A stretch of 64,000 nt of DNA, taken from contig JABWBO010000009.1 in assembly GCA_013360465.1 (NCBI GenBank), positions 1 through 64,000 of the forward strand, given 5' to 3'. The position numbers and the translations under genes were made by a program. Each line of letters opens with the position of its first letter. Positions within the stretch are counted from its first letter, which is position 1. The notes under the pieces are model-generated. The model did no database searches and was not told where the DNA came from. It worked only from the letters and a program-made list of their open reading frames with translations. The stretch comes from Anaerolineae bacterium (GTDB lineage: Bacteria > Chloroflexota > Anaerolineae > Aggregatilineales > Phototrophicaceae). Shown in pieces: positions 8,801 to 16,710 of this stretch.

Positions 8801-9764
8801 ACGGGTCTACGTCGCCGAGGAGTTCGGCAATCAGGTGAGCGTGTTCGACTTGGTCGGCAACTTCATGCGAGTCATCAACGGCGGGACCGAGTTCGTCCAG
8901 CCGATGAACCGCCCCAACGGCGTGGCGGTGGCGCGCGACGGTACGCTGTACGTCGCCGATACCTGGAACTATCGCATCCGCGCCTTCACCCCCGACGGCG
9001 AGAACCTGTTTGGCTGGGGGCAGCCGGGACAGTTCGGCGCGGCGGCGCTGGTCGAACCGGTGGACGGCTTCTGGGGACCACGTGACGTGGCGCTGGATAT
9101 GTTCGGCAACGTCTATGTGGCGGATACCGGCAACAAGCGCGTGCGCGTCTATGATGCCAACGGTAACTGGCTGCGCGACATCGGCTCGGCGGGCACGGAG
9201 CTGGGTCAGCTCGATGAACCCTCTGGACTGGCGATCTCCAGCAGCGGCAGGCTGTACGTCGCCGACACCTGGAACCGCCGCGTGTCGGTCTTCACGCTGG
9301 ACGGCGTGCCGCTCTTCAACTTCCCGGTGCGGGGCTGGTATGCCGATGTCGGCAGACCCTATTTGGGCTTGGATGAGTCACGCAATCTGCTCTACGTCTC
9401 TGACCCGGACGCCGGGCGCGTGCTGGTCTACGACATCGAAGGGAACTGCGTCGGCTCGTTCGGTCAGCCGTCCGATAACCCAGTCGATCTCAGCCAGTTC
9501 AACACGGTCGGCGCGCTGACCGTCGACGCCTTCGGCAACGTCTACGTCAGCGACTCTGAGGCGGGGCGCGTGCTGAAGTTCGATCCCTTCCAGCAGGAAC
9601 CGGCCGTCCTGCCCGCTCCCCAGGTGGAGGGGCAGGCACAGGGTGACGGCGGTTCCGAGCTGATCGAGGTGACGCCGGAGATCATCGAACTGACGGAGGA
9701 AGCGGCGGCGGCTGAGGTCACCATCGAAGTGACGCCAGAGGCGACGGTCGAGGTTTCCGGTTGA
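5853..9764 (+). CDS. Agl23/TIGR03663-type membrane glycosyltransferase fused to NHL repeats
   Basis: The 1303-residue protein has an N-terminal polytopic half with the GT39-like first loop MSHDESLHTYYSWRL followed by a His-Gly-Pro motif, features of the flippase-activity-associated Agl23 family. An extracytoplasmic domain around residues 750-930 contains a Trp-Tyr-Phe-Arg-Asp motif. From about residue 960 to 1230 at least four NHL-type beta-propeller repeats follow (for example PNGVAVARDGTLYVADTWN). The tail is a Glu/Thr/Val-rich low-complexity stretch with repeated EVTPE. Predicted role: transfer of lipid-linked sugar outside the membrane, with the propeller binding a partner or glycan (inference). 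The start is taken as ATG 5853; ATG 5862 and GTG 5811 are alternatives. It ends before a bidirectional terminator. Confidence 0.8.
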   Translation: MATMHPGVEREQQGQEAGGALNRFLSKEFRVDWFTAAYILLAALAIFTRFYALGDRVMSHDESLHTYYSWRLVEAGDFQHTPLMHGPILFHVTAFFYFLFGDNDFTSRIYPAALGVLMVLSPLLFRRWIGRYGALLASIMILISPLLMYYNRYIRHDTPSMLAAILMTYGIFMYLDGPAHLRRKARWLYLLAGGMIWNLGSKETAFIYIAIFGAAITLYFAARVIQHLTRRPARMGYHIASIGITLGTVVSLIMIAVFSIALFNYDSLEARITFLRDQFNLLVSGSPTLFDFNVFITWSLLALVALVLVLVATATYATLRKRGRFNPASLIVVLLLTLAVTTALIAVEEFTQKPSRAIAGEGVEDVPVDPSAAYSYTPTIAAFALAFVVAAAAVLSRSSGWWRKAFHRFPELDVLLVMGTLILPWLSPLITSISGGRPTDYTQEGIIRSALALLPFAIISIAVGLAWNPKRWIIAALVFHIPFAFFFTTMFTNPVGLASGMVGSLGYWLEQQAVKRGSQPQYYYMLAVMPLYEYLPIIGALLAALAGLVRMWKNLIQPAILTDELDSDDPADENEDEIERGRPVTHPNWLRRPSLILFIAWWAALMFLALTLAGEKMPWLGTHMTLPLIFMTAWYFNAVFRNVNWATFARRGSLFVVLVPLLGVAVVQAVIPFVIGRSPFGGLQVDQLQKLNEWLGILAFAALILFLIIRVIQQTGWGHFRRMVGVAAFFGLSLLTARHAWMASFINYDLANENLVYAHAAPGIKLMMDQIEEVSRRTTDGMNIAFAWGGNAWPVTWYFRDLTNARYFASNPTPGSIGDAVAVYASDDIRSRIEPLLEDRYYRFEYVRMWWPDQDYFYLNGQRILNALDLNPENTNAALIREGMFNIWWSRDFTKYGEAVGRDYSLANWPVSEKMHFYVRKDVAAQVWNYGVGEGAVFNPLENLQVNVCTENWQQLYAQTQFGITSQTTFNHPLDIAVDSELGRVYVAEEFGNQVSVFDLVGNFMRVINGGTEFVQPMNRPNGVAVARDGTLYVADTWNYRIRAFTPDGENLFGWGQPGQFGAAALVEPVDGFWGPRDVALDMFGNVYVADTGNKRVRVYDANGNWLRDIGSAGTELGQLDEPSGLAISSSGRLYVADTWNRRVSVFTLDGVPLFNFPVRGWYADVGRPYLGLDESRNLLYVSDPDAGRVLVYDIEGNCVGSFGQPSDNPVDLSQFNTVGALTVDAFGNVYVSDSEAGRVLKFDPFQQEPAVLPAPQVEGQAQGDGGSELIEVTPEIIELTEEAAAAEVTIEVTPEATVEVSG

Positions 9765-9789
9765 GCGGCGCAGAGGGGTGTCTCGAAGG

Positions 9790-9826
9790 CGGCTACCAGG
9801 CGACCGCGCGGGTCACCTGGTAGCCG
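9790..9826. terminator. Long GC-rich hairpin after the Agl23-NHL gene
   Basis: A 16-bp stem (9790-9805 with 9811-9826) has one mismatch and a 5-nt GCGCG loop; the arms carry CGGCTACCAGG and CCTGGTAGCCG. There is no T-tract, so it may act as a transcript-stabilising or weak termination structure 25 bp after the stop codon. Confidence 0.55.
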
Positions 9827-9833
9827 CATCGGC

Positions 9834-9856
9834 TGTAGGGGCGAGCCGGCAGCTCG
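9834..9856 (+). repeat. Short dispersed repeat, copy 1
   Basis: TGTAGGGGCGAGCCGGC followed by AGCTCG matches positions 21657-21679 with one substitution (A versus G). Both copies lie in intergenic DNA. Similar GGGGCGAGCC motifs are common as dispersed intergenic repeats in some Chloroflexota and Cyanobacteria (from memory). Confidence 0.6.
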
Positions 9857-9894
9857 TTCATTCAAGTGAGAGATAACCGACCGCATCAGACGAC

Positions 9895-9925
9895 AAAAAA
9901 CGGACGCCGCAAGACGTCCGTTTTT
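9895..9925. terminator. Bidirectional intrinsic terminator
   Basis: An A6 tract at 9895-9900 is followed by stem arms CGGACG (9901-9906) and CGTCCG (9915-9920) around an 8-nt loop, then T5 (9921-9925). The symmetrical A and T tracts suit termination from both sides, which fits the convergent genes ending at 9764 (plus) and 10100 (minus). Confidence 0.8.
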
Positions 9926-9937
9926 CTTTGCAGTTCT

Positions 9938-10070
9938 AGGGTCTGTCTGCAAACTGCTCACCTCACCCCGTTTGGCTGCGCTCAACCGCCCCTCTCCAAT
10001 TGGAGGGGCAGGAAACCGTCAGGTTTCCGGGGTGAGGTTGTGTGAAAATCGGGTTTGCAGACGCGCTCTA
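9938..10070. repeat. MITE-like element with nested inverted repeats
   Basis: The outer arms GTCTGCAAAC (9945-9954) and GTTTGCAGAC (10053-10062) are perfect inverted repeats. Inside them lie CCTCACCCCG (9961-9970) with CGGGGTGAGG (10029-10038), then a near-palindrome around CCAATTGG, then a hairpin GGAAACC-gtca-GGTTTCC (10011-10028). The whole ~130-bp block has no open frame. The nested design suggests a folded RNA or a non-autonomous transposable element; only one copy lies in this window. Confidence 0.6.
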
Positions 10071-10099
10071 GCGCACCGCCGAGGCGAAGCTAATCGCAA

Positions 10100-10606
10100 T
10101 CAGAGGTAGCGCGCCAGCCCCATGCCCAGCAGGGCGATCACCATCAGGATGGTGCTGATCCGCTGATGCTCCATGAGCTTGGCTGCCAGCGCATTCAGGT
10201 TGCTCAGCGCATTGGCAGGGATCGCTGCATCGCCTTCCGGCACGGTGGTCGCCAGCGCCATCGCAAACTCACGGGTTGCCCGCCCCGTCATCGCGCCGCC
10301 GTGAACGGTCGCCGCGAGACCGGCAACCGCGCCGATCCCCAGCACGATGTTGCCCAGCAGCGAGAAGTGCGAGGGGCTGCCCACCAGATAAAGGAGCAAT
10401 CCCGCCAGCGTCGTCACGCCGGAGACGATAGGCATCATGCGCCCGAACGGCGTCCGCGTCAGAAGGTTCCTGGCGAAGCGCATCCCGCTTGCGCCGGAAG
10501 AAACGGCAGCGGGCAGGATATACAGCGTAGCCGTGATCCCCAAGCCGAACCACAGGAACGAAAAAACGATGTGCAGCAGACGCAATACCACCAGGATGAT
10601 GTCCAT
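10100..10606 (-). CDS. Small polytopic membrane protein (DUF2269-like)
   Basis: The 168-residue protein has four hydrophobic segments: residues ~4-30 (with His12), 52-75, 82-102 and 150-167. The pattern of an N-terminal helix with His, an Arg-rich loop and a C-terminal helix resembles small integral proteins of the DUF2269 or CopD-like type, but the match is loose and the function unknown. It lies 14 bp after the cytochrome c lipoprotein gene on the same strand and is probably the last gene of the minus-strand operon. That pairing hints at a role near a membrane redox or metal process (inference). Transcription should end at the terminator at 9895-9925. Confidence 0.6.
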   Translation of the reverse strand: MDIILVVLRLLHIVFSFLWFGLGITATLYILPAAVSSGASGMRFARNLLTRTPFGRMMPIVSGVTTLAGLLLYLVGSPSHFSLLGNIVLGIGAVAGLAATVHGGAMTGRATREFAMALATTVPEGDAAIPANALSNLNALAAKLMEHQRISTILMVIALLGMGLARYL

Positions 10607-10620
10607 TCAACCCCTCCCGC

Positions 10621-11061
10621 TCAAAGCGTAAGTAAATAAGCGATCAGATCTGCGATTTGCTGAGAAGAGAGCTTTCTTCCGTACTGATTGTACATGAGGT
10701 TGCTGAAACCAGGCACAACAAATGCGGCGGGCTGCACGATGCTCTGGTAGCTGTACCCTCTGGCGCTCATACCATCCACCCGCGACGAGGCGAGTGCGCC
10801 GTACCCCGCCAGGCTCGCGCCTTCCTCTTGCCCGCTTTCCAGAGAGTGACAGTTGGAGCAGGGCGGCGCGCCGTCGATGGAGACGATGAAGAGTTCGCCT
10901 CCAGAGCGCGGGTTTCCCTCCGGCAGCGAGGTGACTTCGGCGGGGTCCTGCCCTCCACTGGAACAGGCGGCAAGCAGCATCAAGAGCATGAGCGCCCCCA
11001 CCGCGCACAGAATCCGACGGCGAAAGGCGTGATCAATGAAGGCAGTAGGTGCGTCTGTCAT
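10621..11061 (-). CDS. Monohaem cytochrome c lipoprotein
   Basis: The 146-residue protein has a hydrophobic signal segment (about residues 17-33) ending in a lipobox-like Leu-Ala-Ala-Cys, so it is probably lipid-anchored outside the membrane. The single haem-binding motif CSNCH lies around residue 68-72. A likely distal Met ligand is in the conserved C-terminal region (SNLMYNQYGRKLSSQQIADL), which also shows the helix typical of class I cytochromes c. It should be a small electron carrier; its partner is not obvious. It is separated by 6 bp from the ABC exporter gene ending at 11068. Confidence 0.8.
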   Translation of the reverse strand: MTDAPTAFIDHAFRRRILCAVGALMLLMLLAACSSGGQDPAEVTSLPEGNPRSGGELFIVSIDGAPPCSNCHSLESGQEEGASLAGYGALASSRVDGMSARGYSYQSIVQPAAFVVPGFSNLMYNQYGRKLSSQQIADLIAYLLTL

Positions 11062-11067
11062 CGGTCC

Positions 11068-12894
11068 TCATCCTGGTGTGGTCGCTGCGAACAATTCGCG
11101 CGCGTTTTCGATATAGCTGAGCGACTGGTGTCGGAAGTAGGTATTATACAGTTCTGCATAATGGCCTCCCCGCTCCATCAGCATATCATGATTACCCTCT
11201 TCGATGATCGTGCCGTTTTGCAGGACGATGATGCGGTCGGCGCTGCGCACGGTGCTGAGCCGGTGCGCAACCAGGATCGATGTGGACTGCTTGAGGATCA
11301 GATCGATGGCGTCCTGAATCTGCATCTCGGTGAACGGATCGATGCTCGCCGTCGCCTCGTCGAGGATGAAGATCGCCGGGCGCTGCACCAGCACGCGCAG
11401 CAGAGCCACCAGCTGCCGCTGCCCCATGCTCAGGCGCGCACCGCGCTCGCCCACATCGGTATCCAGTCCCTCCGGCAGCGTTTCGATCCATTCGCCGCCG
11501 CCGATGCTGTTGGCGATCTTCATGATCTGGGCGTCGGTGGCGTCGGGACGCGCATAGCGGATATTGTCTTTGACCGTGCCGCTGAAGAGGAACGGCTGCT
11601 GCGGCACGATGCCCAGGCGCGCGCGATAGGCTGCCAGATCGAAGGTGCGGATGTCCTGCCCATCGACCAACACGCGCCCCTTCTGGAACTCGTAGAAACG
11701 GGTGATCAGCTTGGTGAGCGAGCTTTTTCCTGCGCCGGTATGCCCGACAATGGCGACGCTTTCGCCGGGGGCGATGCGCAGCGAGAAGTCTTCCAGCACG
11801 TTGCCGCCCTTGGCATAGGCGAAGGTGACGTTCTCGAAGCGGATTTCTCCTTCGATCCATGCCGGAGGCTTCTGGCTGTCAGTCTGCGTGACCGTATTTT
11901 CGGCATCGACCAGGGCGAAAATGCGCTCCATGGCGCTCAAGCCCTGCTGAAGCTGGCTCCAGAACGACGAGATGTTGATGACGGGGAACCAGAAACGGTC
12001 AATGCCCTGAATGAACAGGAACCAGGAACCGGCGGCGATGGCTCCCTCAATCGAGAACTGCCCGCCGAAGTAGACGACCAGGGCGATCACGAAGCCGGAA
12101 AGCGCGTTCATCGTCGGGAAGATGATGGCGAACACAAAGCCCCGGCGGATGTTGACGTTGTACGACTGCTGGTTCACCTGAGCGAACTCGTCGTAGATCA
12201 TCGCCTCCTGGCGGAAGTTCTTGGCGACGGTGATCCCGCTCACGCTCTCCTGAATATTGTCGTTGACGACCGCGAGCGAGCGCGACCCGCGACGGGTCGC
12301 GGAGCGCGCCAGCTGGCGGAACAGGATCGCCGCGCCGATGACGATCGGCATCGTCGCCAGCACCATCAGCGTCAAGCGCCATTCGCGGTTCAGCAGGGCG
12401 ATGAAGATCAGGGTGAATTCAAAGACCTGCGACACGATGTCCAGGCTGATCTGGATGATCTGGCTCAGGTCCTGGGTGTCGCTGGTGATACGGCTGACCA
12501 CCTTGCCGGTCTTGTTGTCATCGTAGAACGACAGATCGCGCTCCACCGCCGCGTTGAAGGCATCCTGACGCAGCGCGCCGATGACATCGGCGATCATCCC
12601 GGAGGTCAGCCGGCGGCGCAGCGCATAGATGAAGTAGTCGATGACGGCGATGACGCCCAACGCAGTGATGACCGCGATCAGCGCAGCACTATCGGCAAGC
12701 CGCAGCGCATCGACGCCGGCGGAGATGACGATCGGGATCAGCGCGCCAATCGCCGCGAACAGCAGCACCAGCCCGATGATCGTGAATACCAACCGGCGGC
12801 GCGGCGTAAAGTAAGCCGCCGCGCGCTTGAGCAGCTGACGATCATCGTATACGCGGTCGTAGGTATCTGCACCCAACCCGGCAAGAATTCCCAT
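11068..12894 (-). CDS. ABC exporter half-transporter, subunit B of heterodimer
   Basis: The 608-residue protein has an N-terminal six-helix exporter domain (about residues 30-330) and a C-terminal ATPase: Walker A GHTGAGKSS, signature LSMGQRQL (canonical LSGGQ altered), Walker B ending ILDEATASID with the catalytic Glu, and the H-loop His in VAHRLST. It lies 3 bp after the second exporter gene, so the two form one unit. The altered signature pairs with the partner's Glu-less Walker B, which gives one catalytic and one degenerate site as in BmrC/BmrD or TM287/288. The substrate is unknown; drugs, lipids or peptides are all possible. Confidence 0.9.
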   Translation of the reverse strand: MGILAGLGADTYDRVYDDRQLLKRAAAYFTPRRRLVFTIIGLVLLFAAIGALIPIVISAGVDALRLADSAALIAVITALGVIAVIDYFIYALRRRLTSGMIADVIGALRQDAFNAAVERDLSFYDDNKTGKVVSRITSDTQDLSQIIQISLDIVSQVFEFTLIFIALLNREWRLTLMVLATMPIVIGAAILFRQLARSATRRGSRSLAVVNDNIQESVSGITVAKNFRQEAMIYDEFAQVNQQSYNVNIRRGFVFAIIFPTMNALSGFVIALVVYFGGQFSIEGAIAAGSWFLFIQGIDRFWFPVINISSFWSQLQQGLSAMERIFALVDAENTVTQTDSQKPPAWIEGEIRFENVTFAYAKGGNVLEDFSLRIAPGESVAIVGHTGAGKSSLTKLITRFYEFQKGRVLVDGQDIRTFDLAAYRARLGIVPQQPFLFSGTVKDNIRYARPDATDAQIMKIANSIGGGEWIETLPEGLDTDVGERGARLSMGQRQLVALLRVLVQRPAIFILDEATASIDPFTEMQIQDAIDLILKQSTSILVAHRLSTVRSADRIIVLQNGTIIEEGNHDMLMERGGHYAELYNTYFRHQSLSYIENARELFAATTPG

Positions 12895-12897
12895 AGT

Positions 12898-14682
12898 TCA
12901 CCCCTGACTTTTCGTGACGGCGGCATCTGATTCATAGCGCGCGAAGATGCGGCGATAGGCTTCGGAATTCGCCAGCAGGTCGTCATGCGTCCCCTGCGCG
13001 ACGACCCGTCCGCCGCGCAGAACGACGATGTGGTCCGCCCAGCGAATCTGCGATAGGCGATGCGTGATCAGGATAGTCGTCCGCCCGCGCGACGCCGACC
13101 AGATCGCCTTCTGTATCTTGTCCTCGGTCGCGCTGTCGATGGCGCTGGTGCTGTCGTCGAGGATCAGGATCGGCGGGTCGGTGACGAAGGCGCGGGCGAT
13201 GGCGATGCGCTGGCGCTGCCCGCCGCTGAGCGTCACGCCGCGCTGCCCGACGACGGTCTCATAGCCTTCGGGAAGCCGCGCGATGAACTCATGCGCCTGC
13301 GCCTTGGTCGCCGCTGCGATCACCTCGTCAAGCGTCGCTTCCGGCTTGCCGAAACGGATATTGTCGGCAATCGAACGGCTGAACAGGAAGATGTCCTGCT
13401 CGATGATGCTGATCTGCGAGCGCAGTTTGGCTAGATTCCAGTCGCGCACATCCACGCCGTCGATCAGCACCCGACCGGAGGCAACATCGTAGGTGCGGTT
13501 AATCAGCTTGGTGATCGTCGTCTTGCCCACGCCGGTTTGACCGACGATGGCGACGGTCTTGCCCGACGGCACGCTGAACGAGACATCCTGAAGGATGCGC
13601 TTGTCGGTCGCGTAGTAGGCAAAATCAACGTGTTCGAGGGAGATCGCCCCGGCGATCTCGGCAGCGCGTCCCTGAAGATTCTGGTCCAGATCAGTTTCGG
13701 TGTTGAGGATCGCCAGGATGCGCTCGGCGCTGGCGAAGCCGTTGGAAAACTGCGTGAAGGAGAACTGCGAGGTGAAGACCGGGAAGCCAAAGAGCATGAC
13801 CTGCCCCACGAACGCCGCCACCGAGCCGATCGAGATCAGCCCCTCCCTGTAGAGGATGGCGGCATGGGTGAACCCGCCGAAGATCACCAGCCCCAGGAGG
13901 AGCTGCGGCACGTAGCGTGACTCAATGATGCCCTGGCGGATGGTCGCCTGGCGCACGCGGTCCACCAGCGCCGCGAACTGACCTTCCACGCGCTTCTCCT
14001 GCGCCGCGCCCTTGACGACCTGAAGCCCTTCCAGAGCCTCGGCGGCGAAGGCGTTCATCGCGCCAAACGACCGGCGCACGTCCTCCGCCTGAGGGCGCAG
14101 CATCCGCAGATAGCGCTGCTGCACCAGCACATAAGCGATGGCGAAGGCGAGCGGCAGCAGGATCAGGCTGGGATAGATCAGCGGCGCGCTGACCAGCGGA
14201 ACGACGACGAAGAAGCCGGACCCGATGATCAGGTTCATGCCAGGGTTCATCATCAGATTCAGTTCGCGCACATCGTTGGTCACCCGCGCCATGATTTCGC
14301 CGACAGGCTGCATGTCGTGAAAGGTCATGCTCTTGCCGAGCAGGCTGGCGTAGAGTTCGTCGCGTACGTCGCGTTCGATGCGCTGCGCGAAGATTTCCGA
14401 CGAGAAGTTGCGCATGAGCTGCAAACCGGCGCGCAGCAGCTGCGAAGCGACGATTGCCAGCGCCGAGGCAGTGACCACCGCCATGCCGTCGCCCTGGGTC
14501 ACCGCCGTGAACGCCTGACCGATGTAATAGGGGACCACCGATGCCAGCGCCGCGTTGGCGAACGCACCGATGATCATCGTGATGGCATAGACGGGCTGGC
14601 GCAGGATGTGCGACAGGATGAAACGCAGTGGGCTGCGTCGATCGCTTCTGAAGGACTCGCGAGCGATAAATTCGGCGGACAT
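12898..14682 (-). CDS. ABC exporter half-transporter, subunit A of heterodimer (degenerate Walker B)
   Basis: The 594-residue protein has six transmembrane helices (about residues 20-320) and an ATPase with Walker A GQTGVGKTT, intact signature LSGGQRQR and H-loop ITHRLSQ. Its Walker B reads ILILDDSTSAID, so Asp replaces the catalytic Glu. That is the hallmark of the non-hydrolysing site in heterodimeric ABC exporters. It is first in the minus-strand operon 14682-10100. A weak promoter candidate lies just upstream (minus-strand TAAGAT box about 14718) and an AGGA ribosome-binding site precedes the ATG. Confidence 0.9.
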   Translation of the reverse strand: MSAEFIARESFRSDRRSPLRFILSHILRQPVYAITMIIGAFANAALASVVPYYIGQAFTAVTQGDGMAVVTASALAIVASQLLRAGLQLMRNFSSEIFAQRIERDVRDELYASLLGKSMTFHDMQPVGEIMARVTNDVRELNLMMNPGMNLIIGSGFFVVVPLVSAPLIYPSLILLPLAFAIAYVLVQQRYLRMLRPQAEDVRRSFGAMNAFAAEALEGLQVVKGAAQEKRVEGQFAALVDRVRQATIRQGIIESRYVPQLLLGLVIFGGFTHAAILYREGLISIGSVAAFVGQVMLFGFPVFTSQFSFTQFSNGFASAERILAILNTETDLDQNLQGRAAEIAGAISLEHVDFAYYATDKRILQDVSFSVPSGKTVAIVGQTGVGKTTITKLINRTYDVASGRVLIDGVDVRDWNLAKLRSQISIIEQDIFLFSRSIADNIRFGKPEATLDEVIAAATKAQAHEFIARLPEGYETVVGQRGVTLSGGQRQRIAIARAFVTDPPILILDDSTSAIDSATEDKIQKAIWSASRGRTTILITHRLSQIRWADHIVVLRGGRVVAQGTHDDLLANSEAYRRIFARYESDAAVTKSQG

Positions 14683-14777
14683 GGGTTTTCCTGGTGCGAA
14701 GCGGATGCCCCTATCTTAATGCAAGAAGCAAGACCAAGTAACGCCAATTTGGTTTTGTTTGAAGGATGGTTCAGCGT

Positions 14778-16613
14778 TCATTCGATGCGGATCGCGCCGA
14801 GGTTTAGCGTATCACCGCCATCGGGCAGAGTCCAGCGCACGCCGTCCCACGACTGGTAGACGATCAGCGCCAGAGCGTAATCCCCCGGCGGGAGCGGCGG
14901 CGAGAGGGTGAGCGCGCGACGGTCGATATACAGCGCGCCGGGCTGCATGACGCTCGTCTCAATGCGATCTTGACCATAATGAAGGATCGCCCCGTCCTGC
15001 TGAGCGACCATTGCGCCCTCCACCGTCAAAAGCCGCAGGCTGAAGGACAGATCGCGTGGGATCGACCGCTCTACCCTCCACCACAACCGCACTGAAACAG
15101 CATCACGCGCCGCCCGGTCGAAGTCCATGCCCCAAAAGCCCAGATCGCCGTTGAACAGGACCGGCTGATCCAGCGGCGGCGCTTCCATCAACTGCGCCAG
15201 ATAGCACCAGGCGCGGTCGCACTGACCGATCACGCGCTGCACCGGATGCCCCGGCTCCAGCGTCTCGAACACGGCGCGCGTCGCTTCATCGAACCAGTCG
15301 CCGGTGATCAGCCAGACGCGCCGCGACCCCTGAGCCAGAGCGGGGTTGGCGGTCGCGCCGGTGCGCAGGTCGGCGTCCAGATAGTGATCGATCTGCCAGC
15401 GGACGAAGCCTTCGTCTTCACCGGCGCGGACGAACAGGACGGCGTCTCCCGGCAGGCTGGCGGCGCTGACTGCCTGGAAGATATCGCGGTAAGGGATACG
15501 CGCCGGCAGTGTCGCCGGGAAGCCTTGCAGGTTGAGGGCGATCAGGCACGCCAGCGCTCCCCAGCGAACGAGGCGCGGGATAGGCGCGAGCGCCAGCGCG
15601 CCGCCTACCGCGACCGCCAGCCCCAGGGCCAGGAAGCTGACGTAGCGCGGGGCATAGACACCAGCGCGCGTATTCACCAGCAGGTAGATCGCCGGGACGA
15701 CCAGCGCCCAGATCAGCGCCAGGAGCATCAATTCGCGCCCCCGCCGAGGCGTCTTGCGAAGAGTCGCCAAAGCCATGCCGAGCGTCAGCAGCGCACCGTA
15801 GAGGATCGGCTGGCTGTTGGTGGCGAAGTCGAGGAGCGCCTGAACGTTCTCCGGCGAGGTCAGCAGCGTGCTGACGCCGATGCCGATGCCGCCGCGCGCC
15901 GTCCCCGTCTCCGCCTCGACCGCGCGCAGATGGTTGATCTGCGTCACGGCGACCGGCAGCCAGGGCAGGAACGCCAGCGTCATGACGCCTGCCGCCGCCA
16001 TCCCCTGGCGCAGCAGGCGCGCATCGGGTCGGCGCGCCAGCAGAAAAAACAGCCCGTGCCCGACCAACAGGAAGATCAGCAGGTAATGGGTGTAAAGCAT
16101 GACCGCCGCGCTGAGTCCGTACCAGAGCGCCGCGCTGATCGTCCGCAGGCGCAGCCAGCGCCAGAGCAGAGCCGCGCTGACGGCGCTGACCAGCATCACC
16201 AGCGGGTACATGCGAATGTCGAGCGCATACTGAAAGAACAGCCCACTGCCGACCAGCACGAGCGGGGTGAAGACGCCGGCAGCGCCGCCGAATGCCCGGC
16301 GCGCCATGCGCGCGATCAGCGCCAGCGCCGGCAGGATGAGCAGCACGCCCAGGGCGCGGCTGGTGAACTCGGCATCGCCGACGAAGGCGCGCCAGAGGTT
16401 GAAAGTCAGGAACCACAGGGGAGCCTGGTTATCTTCCAGGTCGATCTGCCAGCGCAGCGTGTCGATCACCCCGCCCGCCGTCGCCCGGTAGGAGAGTTCT
16501 TCATCCGGGTGCATGTGCAGCCGGTCGATGTTGAGGATCAGAAACGCCGCCGCGACGAGGATCGCCGCCGCGCTCCACACAACGCCTATCCCCAGCCCAC
16601 GCCTCGGATTCAC
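14778..16613 (-). CDS. GT39-like membrane glycosyltransferase
   Basis: The 611-residue protein begins with a hydrophobic helix and the extracytoplasmic loop motif HMHPDEELSYR, whose Asp-Glu pair matches the catalytic acidic site of PMT/ArnT-type (GT39/GT83) transferases. A further Gln-Ala-Pro-Leu-Trp motif follows. About eleven membrane segments fill the middle, and a soluble beta-rich domain forms the last ~200 residues. It should use a polyprenyl-phosphate sugar donor outside the membrane. I choose GTG 16613 with GGAG six bases upstream; the longer open frame to 16742 would overlap the divergent dehydrogenase. It shares a promoter region with that gene. Confidence 0.75.
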   Translation of the reverse strand: MNPRRGLGIGVVWSAAAILVAAAFLILNIDRLHMHPDEELSYRATAGGVIDTLRWQIDLEDNQAPLWFLTFNLWRAFVGDAEFTSRALGVLLILPALALIARMARRAFGGAAGVFTPLVLVGSGLFFQYALDIRMYPLVMLVSAVSAALLWRWLRLRTISAALWYGLSAAVMLYTHYLLIFLLVGHGLFFLLARRPDARLLRQGMAAAGVMTLAFLPWLPVAVTQINHLRAVEAETGTARGGIGIGVSTLLTSPENVQALLDFATNSQPILYGALLTLGMALATLRKTPRRGRELMLLALIWALVVPAIYLLVNTRAGVYAPRYVSFLALGLAVAVGGALALAPIPRLVRWGALACLIALNLQGFPATLPARIPYRDIFQAVSAASLPGDAVLFVRAGEDEGFVRWQIDHYLDADLRTGATANPALAQGSRRVWLITGDWFDEATRAVFETLEPGHPVQRVIGQCDRAWCYLAQLMEAPPLDQPVLFNGDLGFWGMDFDRAARDAVSVRLWWRVERSIPRDLSFSLRLLTVEGAMVAQQDGAILHYGQDRIETSVMQPGALYIDRRALTLSPPLPPGDYALALIVYQSWDGVRWTLPDGGDTLNLGAIRIE

Positions 16614-16664
16614 CGCGCACTCCAGTCCGCGCGCCGCGTCACTCCCCCTTCGGCGCGCCGCTGC

Positions 16665-16672
16665 ATTATAAT
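16665..16672. promoter_or_regulatory. Palindromic -10 box for divergent promoters
   Basis: ATTATAAT at 16665-16672 contains TATAAT on both strands: plus 16667-16672, minus 16670-16665. It sits between the divergent starts at 16613 (minus) and 16711 (plus), with predicted start sites about 16679 and 16658. Neither -35 region is convincing. Confidence 0.5.
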
Positions 16673-16710
16673 CCCGCACAGCATCATCCGCAGAGAGTCG
16701 AGGAGCCGCC

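Noticed and set aside
9790-9826. Hairpin considered as a CRISPR repeat or small RNA
   Set aside because: Only one copy is present and there are no spacers; a transcript-end hairpin is the simpler reading.
10657-12930. 757-codon plus-strand open frame opposite the ABC exporter
   Set aside because: It is antisense to genes with clear ATPase motifs and has highly charged, low-complexity composition.
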